DNA of 9,636 bases from positions 1 through 9,636 of the forward strand of contig WRMU01000035.1 of the NCBI GenBank assembly GCA_009776965.1, read 5' to 3'. Positions 1 to 5,774 of the stretch are shown here, one piece after another. The notes below the pieces were generated by a model. The model saw nothing but the letters and a program-made list of their open reading frames with translations, ran no database searches and had not been told where the DNA came from. Made by a program: the position numbers and the translations under genes. This DNA comes from Microgenomates group bacterium (GTDB taxonomy: Bacteria; Patescibacteriota; Microgenomatia; UBA1400; PJMF01). Numbering within the stretch: position 1 is the first letter of the stretch; each line of letters starts with the position of its first letter.

Positions 1-1355
1 TAGGCACCTCCATCACTCTCAGTGCTGGTACGAATAACATTTATGTTTGCGTTAGGGATAATGCGGGGAATGTATCTACCAGCGCCGTGGCATACAACAC
101 GGCGAATGTATATCAAGTAAATAGAGCTGCTACTCAGCCTACTCCCGATCCAACGGTGGAGAACTCAGCCGACCCTAGCATCGGAGCCTTTGCTTCATAT
201 AATACGGGGTTTGATAGTTTGGTTTTGGCGGGGACGGTAAATGATGCGGATTCGGGGCAGACTCTAACCATCCAATACCAAATAGATAGTACCGCAGGAA
301 GTTGGTCTAACTTAACCACTTTAACTGCCAATGGTAGTAATCAGAACTGGTCAGGAACAGTAAATCTCCCCTCAGGACTGACTGACGGCAGTCACACCAT
401 ATATGTTCGGGTCTATGATGGTTATACTTATTCTGCCAATAAAACAGTGGACTTTGTCTTAGATTTATCAGCCCCCGAGAATACTGCTGCTTTAGTAGGA
501 GGAGTGTTATGTAGTGGCATTACTACCATCTACTGCAGCGCTCCCACGGGGATTAATCTCTCCACCTCCAGCGATAATGCTGCTGGTATTGGAGCATATA
601 GGGTGCAGTGGGATACTGCTTTTAGCTCAGGAGATATTACTCCCTCTTGGACAGCAGGAACTCCTCCCAGTAACTTATCCACCGCTGGTCATACCACCTC
701 CGGTCAGACCCACACCTTGTATTACCAAACTAGGGATAAAGTAGGTAATGTATCCTTAGTAGAAAGCATTAGCTACTATATCAACCATGCTCCGGAGATT
801 AACCTCACTGGAGCCGATCATGATTATCTTATCACTCCCTATACTCCCTTAGTCCTGAGTGGTACTTTTACTGATTTAGACTCCAGTCAGTCAGTTACTA
901 TTAAAACTACTATTAACGGGATAGATTATGTATCTCCAACTTATCCTACTACTAGCTCAGTGGTGGCATGGGAGATAGTTATTCCCTTCTCCTCTCTCCA
1001 AAGTCTATCTCCTCCTCAATTAACCAATCTCCCTTTAGTAGTAACTGATTCTGCTGGAGTTTCTTCCACTACCTACTACACTGGTCAAATCTCTCTTTCC
1101 TCCTCTATCTCCTCTGAGATCTATCTCTCTGTTATTAAAAACATCCCCTTTTCTCTTACCATAGGTAAGGTAGGTGCTTTTAATATTACCTTTGGTACTA
1201 ACCAAGGTATTACTGTCTCTACCAACTCCTCTGATGAAATCATTGTCTCTGGTTCTCTTTCCTCTCCCGTCTCTATTCCTTTTGGGATTACTACCCTTGT
1301 CTTTACTATCTTAGATGAACCTTCTACTCAGGTACAGCAAATTGAGTTTGTTTAG
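1..1355 (+). CDS. Large surface protein with repeated Ig-like modules (5' end missing)
   Basis: The frame is open from the first complete codon at position 3, so the gene begins upstream of the window; the GTG at 87 lies inside a domain and is not the start. The protein is Thr/Ser/Asn-rich, beta-type and almost free of charged runs, as in extracellular Ig-like or cadherin-like repeat proteins. Modules recur: LVLAGTVNDADSGQTLTI (coded near 222-270) and LVLSGTFTDLDSSQSVTI (near 849-903) are clearly homologous, and each is preceded by a strand ending in VRDNAGNVST or TRDKVGNVSL. This suggests alternating A-B-A units. The C-terminus stops inside beta-like sequence (TQVQQIEFV, TAG stop) with no LPXTG motif, membrane helix or charged tail, so attachment must lie elsewhere. 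Its coding strand is pyrimidine-rich, unlike the purine-rich neighbours. Likely secreted or envelope-displayed; the exact domain family is not identified. Confidence 0.75.
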   Translation, partial: GTSITLSAGTNNIYVCVRDNAGNVSTSAVAYNTANVYQVNRAATQPTPDPTVENSADPSIGAFASYNTGFDSLVLAGTVNDADSGQTLTIQYQIDSTAGSWSNLTTLTANGSNQNWSGTVNLPSGLTDGSHTIYVRVYDGYTYSANKTVDFVLDLSAPENTAALVGGVLCSGITTIYCSAPTGINLSTSSDNAAGIGAYRVQWDTAFSSGDITPSWTAGTPPSNLSTAGHTTSGQTHTLYYQTRDKVGNVSLVESISYYINHAPEINLTGADHDYLITPYTPLVLSGTFTDLDSSQSVTIKTTINGIDYVSPTYPTTSSVVAWEIVIPFSSLQSLSPPQLTNLPLVVTDSAGVSSTTYYTGQISLSSSISSEIYLSVIKNIPFSLTIGKVGAFNITFGTNQGITVSTNSSDEIIVSGSLSSPVSIPFGITTLVFTILDEPSTQVQQIEFV

Positions 1356-1363
1356 CATTATTA

Positions 1364-1372
1364 TGTTAAAAT
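1364..1372 (+). promoter_or_regulatory. Extended -10 promoter of femX-like gene, probably leaderless
   Basis: The sequence reads TGTTAAAAT, an extended -10 (TGn + TAAAAT). It ends 6 nt before the ATG at 1379, so transcription would begin at or next to the start codon. No Shine-Dalgarno lies between. It sits in the 23-bp gap after the surface-protein stop. Confidence 0.55.
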
Positions 1373-1378
1373 TAGCAC

Positions 1379-2398
1379 ATGCTGGAAACAAAAGTAGTCG
1401 AGAGTAGGGAAGAATGGGAGGGGTGGTTGGCGACGAGGGAAGAAGCGAGTTTTTTGCAGAGCTGGGAATGGGGGGTTTTTCAAGAAAATATTGATCATCC
1501 AATTCGGAGAATAGGGTTTTATCGAGCGGAGGAATTGATTGGAGTGATGTTGACGGTGGTGGAGCCGGCCAAGAGAGGAAGATATTTAACCGTCCCTGGG
1601 GGGCCGATTATCGACTGGGAGAATGCGGCTTTGGCGGAGCTGGCGGTGATGGAGATGAAAAAAATTGCTCGAGAGGAGAAGTGTGTTTTTGTGCGAGTGC
1701 GACCGCAGATTGAGGAGACGAACTTGAATAAAATTATGTTTTTTAAGTTGGGATTTAGGAAAGCTCCGATTCATATGCATGCGGAGCTGACGCATAGACT
1801 GGATTTGACTAAAAGTACGGAGGAGCTGCAGAGGGAAATGCGCAAAGCGACGCGCTACGAAATTAGGCGAGCGCAGAAGCTGGGAGTGGAGATCAAAAAA
1901 ACGACTGAGAAAGAGGCGATGGAGAGGTTTTATCAGATCCAGCTAGAAACGGCCAAGAGACAGGGTTTTACGCCGTTTGGGGAGAAGTTTTTGGCGGAGC
2001 AACTGGCGACATTTGCGGCAGTGGGAGCGGCGACCCTTTATGAGGCGTGGTATGAAGGAAAATATTTGGCAGGGGCGATGATTGTCAGCTATGGTGCGGA
2101 GGCGGTATATCATTATGGAGTGAGTACGGAGGCGGGGAGGAAAGTGTCGGGGGCGCATCTGATTCAATGGACGGCGATACAAGAGGCGAAGGCACAGGGG
2201 AAGGTGATTTATAACTTCTGGGGGGTGGCGCCGGAGGAGGAGCGGGAGCATCGGTTTGCGGGACTAAGTTTGTTCAAGAGGGGGTTTGGTGGAGAAGACT
2301 TTGCTTATTTACATGCGCAGGATTTGGCGATGAGAAAGGCGAAGTATTTGGTGGTTAATATGTTTGAGAAGTGGAGGAAAAGGGCGAGGAGGGTTTAA
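1379..2398 (+). CDS. FemAB/FemX-family peptidoglycan bridge aminoacyltransferase
   Basis: Enzymes of this family (FemA/FemB/FemX, MurM) transfer amino acids from aminoacyl-tRNA onto the stem peptide of lipid II or its precursor at the inner face of the membrane, building the peptidoglycan cross-bridge. The 339-aa length fits the family's double-GNAT fold. Visible hallmarks are FLQSWEWG at residues 25-32, the strand TVPGGPIID at about 72-80, TRYEIRRAQKLGV at 159-171 (Arg-rich helix following the first GNAT half), a middle segment with HYGVSTEAGRKVSGAHLIQW, and the family-typical C-terminal LFKRGFGGE. No long coiled-coil arm is obvious. The ATG at 1379 is chosen because an extended -10 ends 6 nt upstream. 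The gene is convergent with the PspC gene, with 5 bp between stops. Which amino acid is added cannot be read from sequence. Confidence 0.85.
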   Translation: MLETKVVESREEWEGWLATREEASFLQSWEWGVFQENIDHPIRRIGFYRAEELIGVMLTVVEPAKRGRYLTVPGGPIIDWENAALAELAVMEMKKIAREEKCVFVRVRPQIEETNLNKIMFFKLGFRKAPIHMHAELTHRLDLTKSTEELQREMRKATRYEIRRAQKLGVEIKKTTEKEAMERFYQIQLETAKRQGFTPFGEKFLAEQLATFAAVGAATLYEAWYEGKYLAGAMIVSYGAEAVYHYGVSTEAGRKVSGAHLIQWTAIQEAKAQGKVIYNFWGVAPEEEREHRFAGLSLFKRGFGGEDFAYLHAQDLAMRKAKYLVVNMFEKWRKRARRV

Positions 2399-2403
2399 GA
2401 AGC

Positions 2404-2604
2404 TTATTCCTTTGGAATGACAATGGCGCAAACGATATAGGCAATCAGTCCTGAGCCACCGAAGAAGGTGAGCAGTACCCAGCCGAGGCGGATGATAGTG
2501 GGGTCGATATCGAAGTATTCGCCGATGCCACCACAAACGCCAGCGATCATGCGGTTGGAGTTGGAGCGATAGAGTTTCTTTTTGAGTTTGGTGGGCGTAG
2601 GCAT
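2404..2604 (-). CDS. PspC-domain small membrane protein
   Basis: The 66-aa protein is essentially one PspC domain. A short basic N-terminus (KLKKKLYRS) is followed by the family signature NRMIAGVCGGIGEYFDIDP at about residues 17-35, then a hydrophobic segment at about 40-63 that ends in VIPKE, typical of the domain. PspC in enterobacteria is an inner-membrane partner of the phage-shock envelope-stress response; stand-alone domains like this are widespread and mostly uncharacterised. The start lies 2 nt after the rubrerythrin stop, with no Shine-Dalgarno, so co-transcription and probably translational coupling with rubrerythrin are expected. A TATACT hexamer overlapping the rubrerythrin stop could be a secondary -10. 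No PspA or PspF homologue is visible here. Confidence 0.88.
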   Translation of the reverse strand: MPTPTKLKKKLYRSNSNRMIAGVCGGIGEYFDIDPTIIRLGWVLLTFFGGSGLIAYIVCAIVIPKE

Positions 2605-2606
2605 GA

Positions 2607-3200
2607 TTAGTATAATTCTCGACTAATTTCATAATAGCCCTGAGCGTGAGAACAGGAAGGACAGAGAAGCGGTGCTTCCTTGCCAACATGAACATAACCA
2701 CATTCGCGACAAGCCCAGACTTGATTAGTGTCGCGCTTAAAAACTCGGCCTTGCTCGACTAGCTCGAGGAGTTTTTGATAAACGTTGGAGTGATGCTCCT
2801 CGGCCTTGGCGATGGCGCGCAGGCGAATAGCGATGTCTTTGTAGCCTTCTTGCTCGGCGATATCGGCAAATTGGGGATACATAATACTAGCTTCGTGACT
2901 TTCGCCAGCAATAGCGTCTTTAAGATTGTCGGCGGTGGTGCTATAGACATTAGGGATTTCTACGCCGTCTAATTTGAGGTCGCTGGGGCCGTCGCCAGCG
3001 TCGCGCAGAGTGTTGATTAAGACAAAAAGGTTTTTGGCGTGTTCTTTTTCTTGGGCGGCGGTTTCGAAGAAAATAGCGCTAATTTGTTCAAAGCCCTCTT
3101 TTTTAGCGACGGAACTATAGAAAGTGTAGCGGTTGCGAGCTTGGCATTCGCCGAGGTAGGCGCGGGCGAGATTAAAATAAGTTTCGTTTTTGTTAGCCAT
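2607..3200 (-). CDS. rbr: Rubrerythrin (di-iron peroxidase with rubredoxin-like tail)
   Basis: Rubrerythrins reduce hydrogen peroxide in the cytoplasm of anaerobes and microaerophiles, taking electrons through a rubredoxin-type iron site. At 197 aa this is a full-length classical member. The ferritin-like four-helix domain carries di-iron ligands E18, E51 and H54 (EKEH), E100 and E103 (GESHE), and E134 and H137 (EEHH). The C-terminal rubredoxin-like knuckle has C164-x2-C167 (CRECGY) and C180-x2-C183 (CPSC). No signal peptide is present. The ATG at 3200 follows a weak AAAGGG-like site. It heads a two-gene unit with the PspC gene 2 nt downstream, pairing oxidative-stress and envelope-stress functions. 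A -10 box lies about 22 nt upstream of the ATG. Confidence 0.95.
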   Translation of the reverse strand: MANKNETYFNLARAYLGECQARNRYTFYSSVAKKEGFEQISAIFFETAAQEKEHAKNLFVLINTLRDAGDGPSDLKLDGVEIPNVYSTTADNLKDAIAGESHEASIMYPQFADIAEQEGYKDIAIRLRAIAKAEEHHSNVYQKLLELVEQGRVFKRDTNQVWACRECGYVHVGKEAPLLCPSCSHAQGYYEISRELY

Positions 3201-3222
3201 AGGACCCTTTCTTGTTTCTTTA

Positions 3223-3236
3223 ATTATATTGTAACA
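3223..3236 (-). promoter_or_regulatory. Promoter region of rubrerythrin-PspC operon
   Basis: On the minus strand this reads TGTTACAATATAAT, containing both an extended -10 (TGT-TACAAT) and a perfect TATAAT overlapping it. TATAAT ends 22 nt before the rubrerythrin ATG, giving a leader of about 15 nt. No good -35 is visible. It begins 7 nt past the T-tract of the upstream gene's terminator. Confidence 0.5.
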
Positions 3237-3242
3237 TATTTC

Positions 3243-3282
3243 AAAAAAAGCAGGCTTGGCACATGATGTGCTGGGTGCCTGC
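3243..3282 (-). terminator. Rho-independent terminator of the 72-aa gene
   Basis: On the minus strand GCAGGC (3282-3277) pairs with GCCTGC (3255-3250), and an inner GCACA/TGTGC stem closes a 3-nt loop. Seven T residues follow at 3249-3243. This is a textbook intrinsic terminator about 40 nt after the orphan gene's stop; it insulates that gene from the rubrerythrin promoter just beyond. Confidence 0.9.
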
Positions 3283-3319
3283 GAACCCGTTGCTACTGAT
3301 TTTATTGCTATTAGGACGT

Positions 3320-3538
3320 TTAGAATTCTGCTTCTCCCATTCTACGGCCAACTACCCGACTTGACTCAAATCGGATTTTGGGAAGCTCTTTAGCAAGAAT
3401 TGCAGCTTCAATAGCTGAGCCGGATCGATGATACTCTGTGTTAACAGACGATCCTTCGTGTTGCCTTGGCGCATAGTTGGCAAATGTGTTCACTTTTTGT
3501 TTCCCAGATAATGATTCAAGTAATTCGCTGTCTAACAT
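3320..3538 (-). CDS. Hypothetical 72-aa protein, self-contained transcription unit
   Basis: The family is not recognised. The protein starts MLDSELLESLSGKQKVNTF and ends VVGRRMGEAEF. It is soluble, without signal peptide, membrane segment or cysteines, and with a possible helix around SAIEAAILAKELPKI. It is accepted as a gene because its signals are unusually strong for this window: AAGGAGAT 7-8 nt before the ATG, an extended -10 (TGGTAGAAT) about 110 nt upstream, a 15-bp perfect inverted repeat in the leader, and an intrinsic terminator after the TAA stop. Nothing else shares the transcript. Codon use is less GAG/GGG-rich than in the neighbouring housekeeping genes. The role is unknown; the compact design would suit a regulated or abundantly made small protein. 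Confidence 0.8.
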   Translation of the reverse strand: MLDSELLESLSGKQKVNTFANYAPRQHEGSSVNTEYHRSGSAIEAAILAKELPKIRFESSRVVGRRMGEAEF

Positions 3539-3565
3539 ACAAACATCTCCTTATTGGAAATTGTT

Positions 3566-3580
3566 TTCTTGCTGCAAGAA
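3566..3580 (-). repeat. Perfect 7-1-7 inverted repeat in leader of the 72-aa gene
   Basis: The sequence TTCTTGC-N-GCAAGAA is a perfect palindrome of two 7-bp arms around one base, lying 27 nt upstream of the start codon and about 60 nt inside the predicted transcript. It could be a repressor operator, or an RNA hairpin (6-bp stem, 3-nt loop) just 5' of the Shine-Dalgarno. Confidence 0.6.
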
Positions 3581-3647
3581 CGTGTTTAACCTCCTTTTTG
3601 TTTTGTCAAATAACTAGCCCGAATGGTTAACTTCAGTAGCGCAATAT

Positions 3648-3656
3648 ATTCTACCA
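3648..3656 (-). promoter_or_regulatory. Extended -10 promoter of the 72-aa gene
   Basis: The minus strand reads TGGTAGAAT (TGn + TAGAAT), the same form as the alaS promoter (TGATAGAAT). The predicted start near 3641 gives a leader of about 100 nt containing two Shine-Dalgarno-like sites (AAGGAGG near 3597-3591 and the used AAGGAGAT). A 9-bp interrupted hairpin (3658-3681) sits between it and the SDR stop. Confidence 0.5.
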
Positions 3657-3683
3657 TATCCAGACTCGATGAGTTTTGGATTC

Positions 3684-4457
3684 CTAAATCGCCGTCCAGC
3701 CGCCGTCGATGTTGAGTAGCTGACCGGTGGTGAAGCTGGAGGCGTCGGAGGCAAAAAAGAGGATGGCGCCGTCGAGTTCGCCGACATTGCCAACGCGTCC
3801 CATGGGACAAAGACCTTTGATAGTCTTTAAGAAGTCGGGGTTGTTGACGAGAGTTTTAGTCATTTCGCTCTTGAAATAGCTCGGCCCGATGGCGTTGACG
3901 GTGATGCCGTGTTCGGCCCACTCGGTGGCGAGGGCTTTGGTGAGCATGAATACTCCGCCCTTACTGGCGGCGTAGGCGGCGATGGGCATGTTTGGCATGG
4001 CTACGCGCGAGTGGATGGAACCGAGGTTGATGATTTTGCCGTATTTTTGTTGGAGCATGATGACGCCTACTTCGCGACAGAAGAAGAAAACGGCGTTGAG
4101 ATTGGTGTTGATAATTCTATGCCATTCGTCGTCGGGGTGTTGGCTGCTGGGGAAGGCAGCACCAACGCCGGCGTTGTTGATGAGAATATCAATTTTGCCA
4201 AAGTGGGCGCGGATTTTTTGGACGCTGGAGCGGATGTCGGAGGTGCGCATGACGTCACAGGGCTCGACAAATACCTCAATGCCAAACTCTTTTTCTAGTT
4301 TTTCCTTTACTTCCTCGAGTTTTTTTCTCCGGCGGGCAACGATGGCGAGATTAGCACCAGCGGCGGCGAGGGTGCGGGCGAATTGTTGGCCGAGACCAGA
4401 GCTGACTCCAGTGATGAGAGCTACTTTGCCGGTGAGATCAAAAAGGTTTTCTTTCAT
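3684..4457 (-). CDS. SDR-family NAD(P)-dependent oxidoreductase
   Basis: A 257-aa classical short-chain dehydrogenase/reductase, a cytosolic Rossmann-fold enzyme that oxidises alcohols or reduces ketones. The cofactor motif TGVSSGLG lies at residues 16-23, NNAG at 94-97, and the catalytic tetrad is N119, S147, Y162 and K166 (YAASK); the loop between Ser and Tyr is about two residues longer than usual. Arg at 42-44 (VARRR), after the second strand, favours NADP(H) over NAD. The ends LFDLTGKVALITG and FTTGQLLNIDGGWT resemble the gluconate 5-dehydrogenase / 2-deoxygluconate 3-dehydrogenase group, but sugar, ketoacyl or other substrates cannot be separated from sequence alone. Its TAG stop lies inside a CCTAAATCG core (read on the plus strand). 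A TATAAT box ends 8 nt before the ATG, so it probably has its own leaderless transcript despite following the DUF3781 gene. Confidence 0.9.
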   Translation of the reverse strand: MKENLFDLTGKVALITGVSSGLGQQFARTLAAAGANLAIVARRRKKLEEVKEKLEKEFGIEVFVEPCDVMRTSDIRSSVQKIRAHFGKIDILINNAGVGAAFPSSQHPDDEWHRIINTNLNAVFFFCREVGVIMLQQKYGKIINLGSIHSRVAMPNMPIAAYAASKGGVFMLTKALATEWAEHGITVNAIGPSYFKSEMTKTLVNNPDFLKTIKGLCPMGRVGNVGELDGAILFFASDASSFTTGQLLNIDGGWTAI

Positions 4458-4465
4458 ATCTGAGT

Positions 4466-4471
4466 ATTATA
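4466..4471 (-). promoter_or_regulatory. -10 box of SDR gene, probably leaderless
   Basis: A perfect TATAAT on the minus strand, preceded by GGTG, ends 8 nt before the SDR ATG at 4457. No Shine-Dalgarno lies between box and start codon, so the mRNA should have no leader or one of a base or two. Confidence 0.55.
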
Positions 4472-4482
4472 CACCAAAAAGG

Positions 4483-4514
4483 GCTCGCCTAAATCGGGAT
4501 TTTCATCGTTTTAT
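4483..4514 (+). repeat. Dispersed TAAATCGG repeat, copy A
   Basis: The core TAAATCGGGATTTT (4490-4503) is preceded by GCTCGCC and followed by CATCGTTTTAT. Nearly the same string, including the GCTCGCC prefix, occurs at 5604-5635. It lies in the 75-bp gap between the DUF3781 stop and the SDR promoter. Confidence 0.65.
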
Positions 4515-4532
4515 GCTTCGCCGAGGAGTTCC

Positions 4533-4790
4533 TCATTGGACAATTTTTTTGTGAGCGGTAATGATGGTGTGGCTGTGGGCGTTAACTGTGATTTGGTAGC
4601 TGTTGAGGTAAATATAGAAGTTTTTGCCCTTTCGAATGACGGAGCTAGAGGGATGGCGGATTGTTTGTTTGCACCAGTCAACTATATTATTGGTTTTTAG
4701 ATCGAGATTTTTTCTGATGCGTTCTATGCCTAGTGGGGTGGTGTGGATGCGATCTAGTTGGGCAATGAGTGACTTTTTGGCGCTTTGCAT
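4533..4790 (-). CDS. DUF3781 family protein
   Basis: An 85-aa protein matching what I recall of DUF3781: TPLGIERIRKNL at about residues 18-29, VDWCKQTI near 37-44, RKGKNFYIYL near 53-62 and the closing ITVNAHSHTIITAHK. Family function is unknown; it is a small, soluble protein found scattered in Firmicutes and other bacteria. The TGA stop directly follows the family's usual C-terminus, indirect evidence that UGA is read as stop here. A TATAAT box ends 8 nt before the ATG and there is no Shine-Dalgarno, so the mRNA is probably leaderless. It is divergent from the pseudouridine synthase, with 36 bp between start codons and the two -10 boxes 10 bp apart. It is followed by repeat copy A and the SDR gene in the same orientation. 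Confidence 0.8.
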   Translation of the reverse strand: MQSAKKSLIAQLDRIHTTPLGIERIRKNLDLKTNNIVDWCKQTIRHPSSSVIRKGKNFYIYLNSYQITVNAHSHTIITAHKKIVQ

Positions 4791-4798
4791 GTGGGTTA

Positions 4799-4804
4799 AT
4801 TATA
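4799..4804 (-). promoter_or_regulatory. -10 box of DUF3781 gene, probably leaderless
   Basis: TATAAT on the minus strand ends 8 nt before the ATG at 4790. It is half of a divergent pair with the TAGAAT box of the pseudouridine synthase gene. Confidence 0.5.
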
Positions 4805-4814
4805 CTGCTTATAG

Positions 4815-4820
4815 TAGAAT
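4815..4820 (+). promoter_or_regulatory. -10 box of pseudouridine synthase gene, probably leaderless
   Basis: TAGAAT ends 6 nt before the ATG at 4827, with no Shine-Dalgarno between. The same TAGAAT hexamer serves alaS and the 72-aa gene. Confidence 0.5.
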
Positions 4821-4826
4821 ATAGGC

Positions 4827-5612
4827 ATGATGGAAAAAGAAATGCGATTGCAAAAACTGATGGCTTGGCGAGGGGTGGCGAGCAGGAGGGCGAGCGAGGA
4901 GTTGATTGCGGCGGGGAAAATAAGCGTGAATGGAGAGAGAGCCGTTTTAGGGATGAAGGTGGATGTTACTCGGGATACGGTGACTTGGGGGAAGAAAGTG
5001 ATTAGTCAGCCGAATGATTACGAAGGAGAGGAAAAACTACCAGAGAAAATGATTTATATTATGTTGAATAAGCCGACGGGGGTGGTGACGACAGCGAGCG
5101 ATGAGTTGGGTAGGACTACGGTGTTAGATTTGCTAAAAAGTCCCAAAAAGTCCCAAAAAGTCCCAAAAATGGGACGAGTATGGCCGGTGGGGAGGCTGGA
5201 TCAGGGGACAAGTGGATTATTGATTTTGACCAATGACGGGGAATTGACGCAAAAATTGACGCATCCAAAATATGAGGAGGAGAAAACTTATATTGCGATT
5301 TGCTCTGGGGGGGAGTGGACGGCAAGGGAGAGGGAGGTTTTTACGCAGGGGATGAGGCTGGGAAAGAGAGCGGAGAGATTAACAGCGAGAGCGAAATGGC
5401 GATTGCTCGAGAGAAGAAAGGACAATACTAGGAAAATAGAGGTGGTGATTACGGAGGGGCAAAACCAGCAGGTACGGCGGATGTGTAAGGCGGTAAATCA
5501 TCCGGTGATTGCGCTGGAGCGGGTGGCGATAGGGAAGCTAAAACTAGATACGAGGTTGAAACGGGGAGCCTACCGAGAGCTGACAGATAAAGAGCTGAGA
5601 GAGCTCGCCTAA
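4827..5612 (+). CDS. rluB: RsuA/RluB-type rRNA pseudouridine synthase
   Basis: It converts a specific uridine to pseudouridine in ribosomal RNA (RsuA: 16S; RluB: 23S near the peptidyl-transferase centre); the site cannot be assigned with certainty. The 261-aa protein has an N-terminal S4 RNA-binding domain (LQKLMAWRGVASRRASEELI, residues 8-27, then GKISVNG), a strand YIMLNKPTGVVTT at 77-89, the catalytic motif VGRLDQGTSGLLILTNDGEL with Asp125, and the C-terminal EGQNQQVRRMCKAVNHPV. Compared with usual members, a Lys-rich loop (residues 104-114) before the catalytic motif is longer by several residues and is encoded by a 10-bp tandem repeat. Two ATGs are adjacent (4827 and 4830); the first fits the -10 spacing. 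The last residues and the TAA stop fall inside repeat copy B. Convergent with prfA. Confidence 0.88.
   Translation: MMEKEMRLQKLMAWRGVASRRASEELIAAGKISVNGERAVLGMKVDVTRDTVTWGKKVISQPNDYEGEEKLPEKMIYIMLNKPTGVVTTASDELGRTTVLDLLKSPKKSQKVPKMGRVWPVGRLDQGTSGLLILTNDGELTQKLTHPKYEEEKTYIAICSGGEWTAREREVFTQGMRLGKRAERLTARAKWRLLERRKDNTRKIEVVITEGQNQQVRRMCKAVNHPVIALERVAIGKLKLDTRLKRGAYRELTDKELRELA
5135..5175 (+). repeat. 10-bp tandem repeat inside the pseudouridine synthase gene
   Basis: The unit TCCCAAAAAG occurs at 5141 and 5151, and at 5161 with its last base changed; AAAAAG also precedes the first unit. Because 10 is not a multiple of 3, the copies are read in different frames, giving SPKKSQKVPKM. The last copy forms a perfect hairpin, GTCCCA-AAAA-TGGGAC (5160-5175). 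Gain or loss of one unit would frameshift the gene before its catalytic motif. Confidence 0.85.
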
Positions 5613-5738
5613 ATCGGTATTTTGACGGTTTTAATCGCCGCGCACAGCTCGGCGCGAGTAAAAAATAATGCTCAATGGGCATTCAGCCCATCTGCGCTTA
5701 TTTTTTAATTAAAACCGCGCAAAATCCTCGATTTAGGC
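5607..5738. repeat. Large Y-shaped inverted repeat between convergent genes, possible bidirectional terminator
   Basis: The outer arms are repeat copies B (+) and D (-): GCCTAAATCG (5607-5616) pairs with 5729-5738, ATTTT (5619-5623) with 5721-5725, and GGTTTTAAT (5627-5635) with 5708-5716. Inside lie a side hairpin (CGCCG 5636-5640 with CGGCG 5650-5654) and a second stem made of AAAAAATAA (5660-5668) with TTATTTTTT (5698-5706), topped by ATGGGC-ATTCA-GCCCAT (5675-5691). The result is a three-way junction. The A/T tracts flanking the GC-rich inner hairpin would provide a U-run for transcripts from either side, so bidirectional termination for the pseudouridine synthase gene and prfA is the simplest reading. 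Confidence 0.75.
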
Positions 5739-5774
5739 TTCGCTTGGGTTGAGGGGTGTTGGCGGTGGATTTTG

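Noticed and set aside
87..89. GTG as start of the surface protein
   Set aside because: The frame is open to the left edge and the upstream codons encode a matching strand (YVCVRDNAGNVST) homologous to a later module.
2309..2701. 130-codon minus-strand ORF across the femX 3' end, PspC and rubrerythrin
   Set aside because: It overlaps recognisable genes in another frame and encodes an implausible Arg/His/Leu-rich sequence.
3586..3657. 23-codon leader peptide (MVEYIALLK...) on the minus strand before the 72-aa gene
   Set aside because: Its ATG overlaps the extended -10 TGGTAGAAT and no Shine-Dalgarno precedes it, so promoter and peptide cannot both be right and the promoter reading is stronger.
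4533..4535. UGA recoded as Gly/Trp as in some CPR lineages
   Set aside because: The only TGA at a gene end follows a complete DUF3781 C-terminus, and no in-frame TGA is needed in any other gene.
3909..4554. Long plus-strand ORFs of 129 and 190 codons opposite the SDR gene
   Set aside because: They are antisense to a clear SDR with all catalytic motifs, resemble no family, and have no -10 box or Shine-Dalgarno at their starts.
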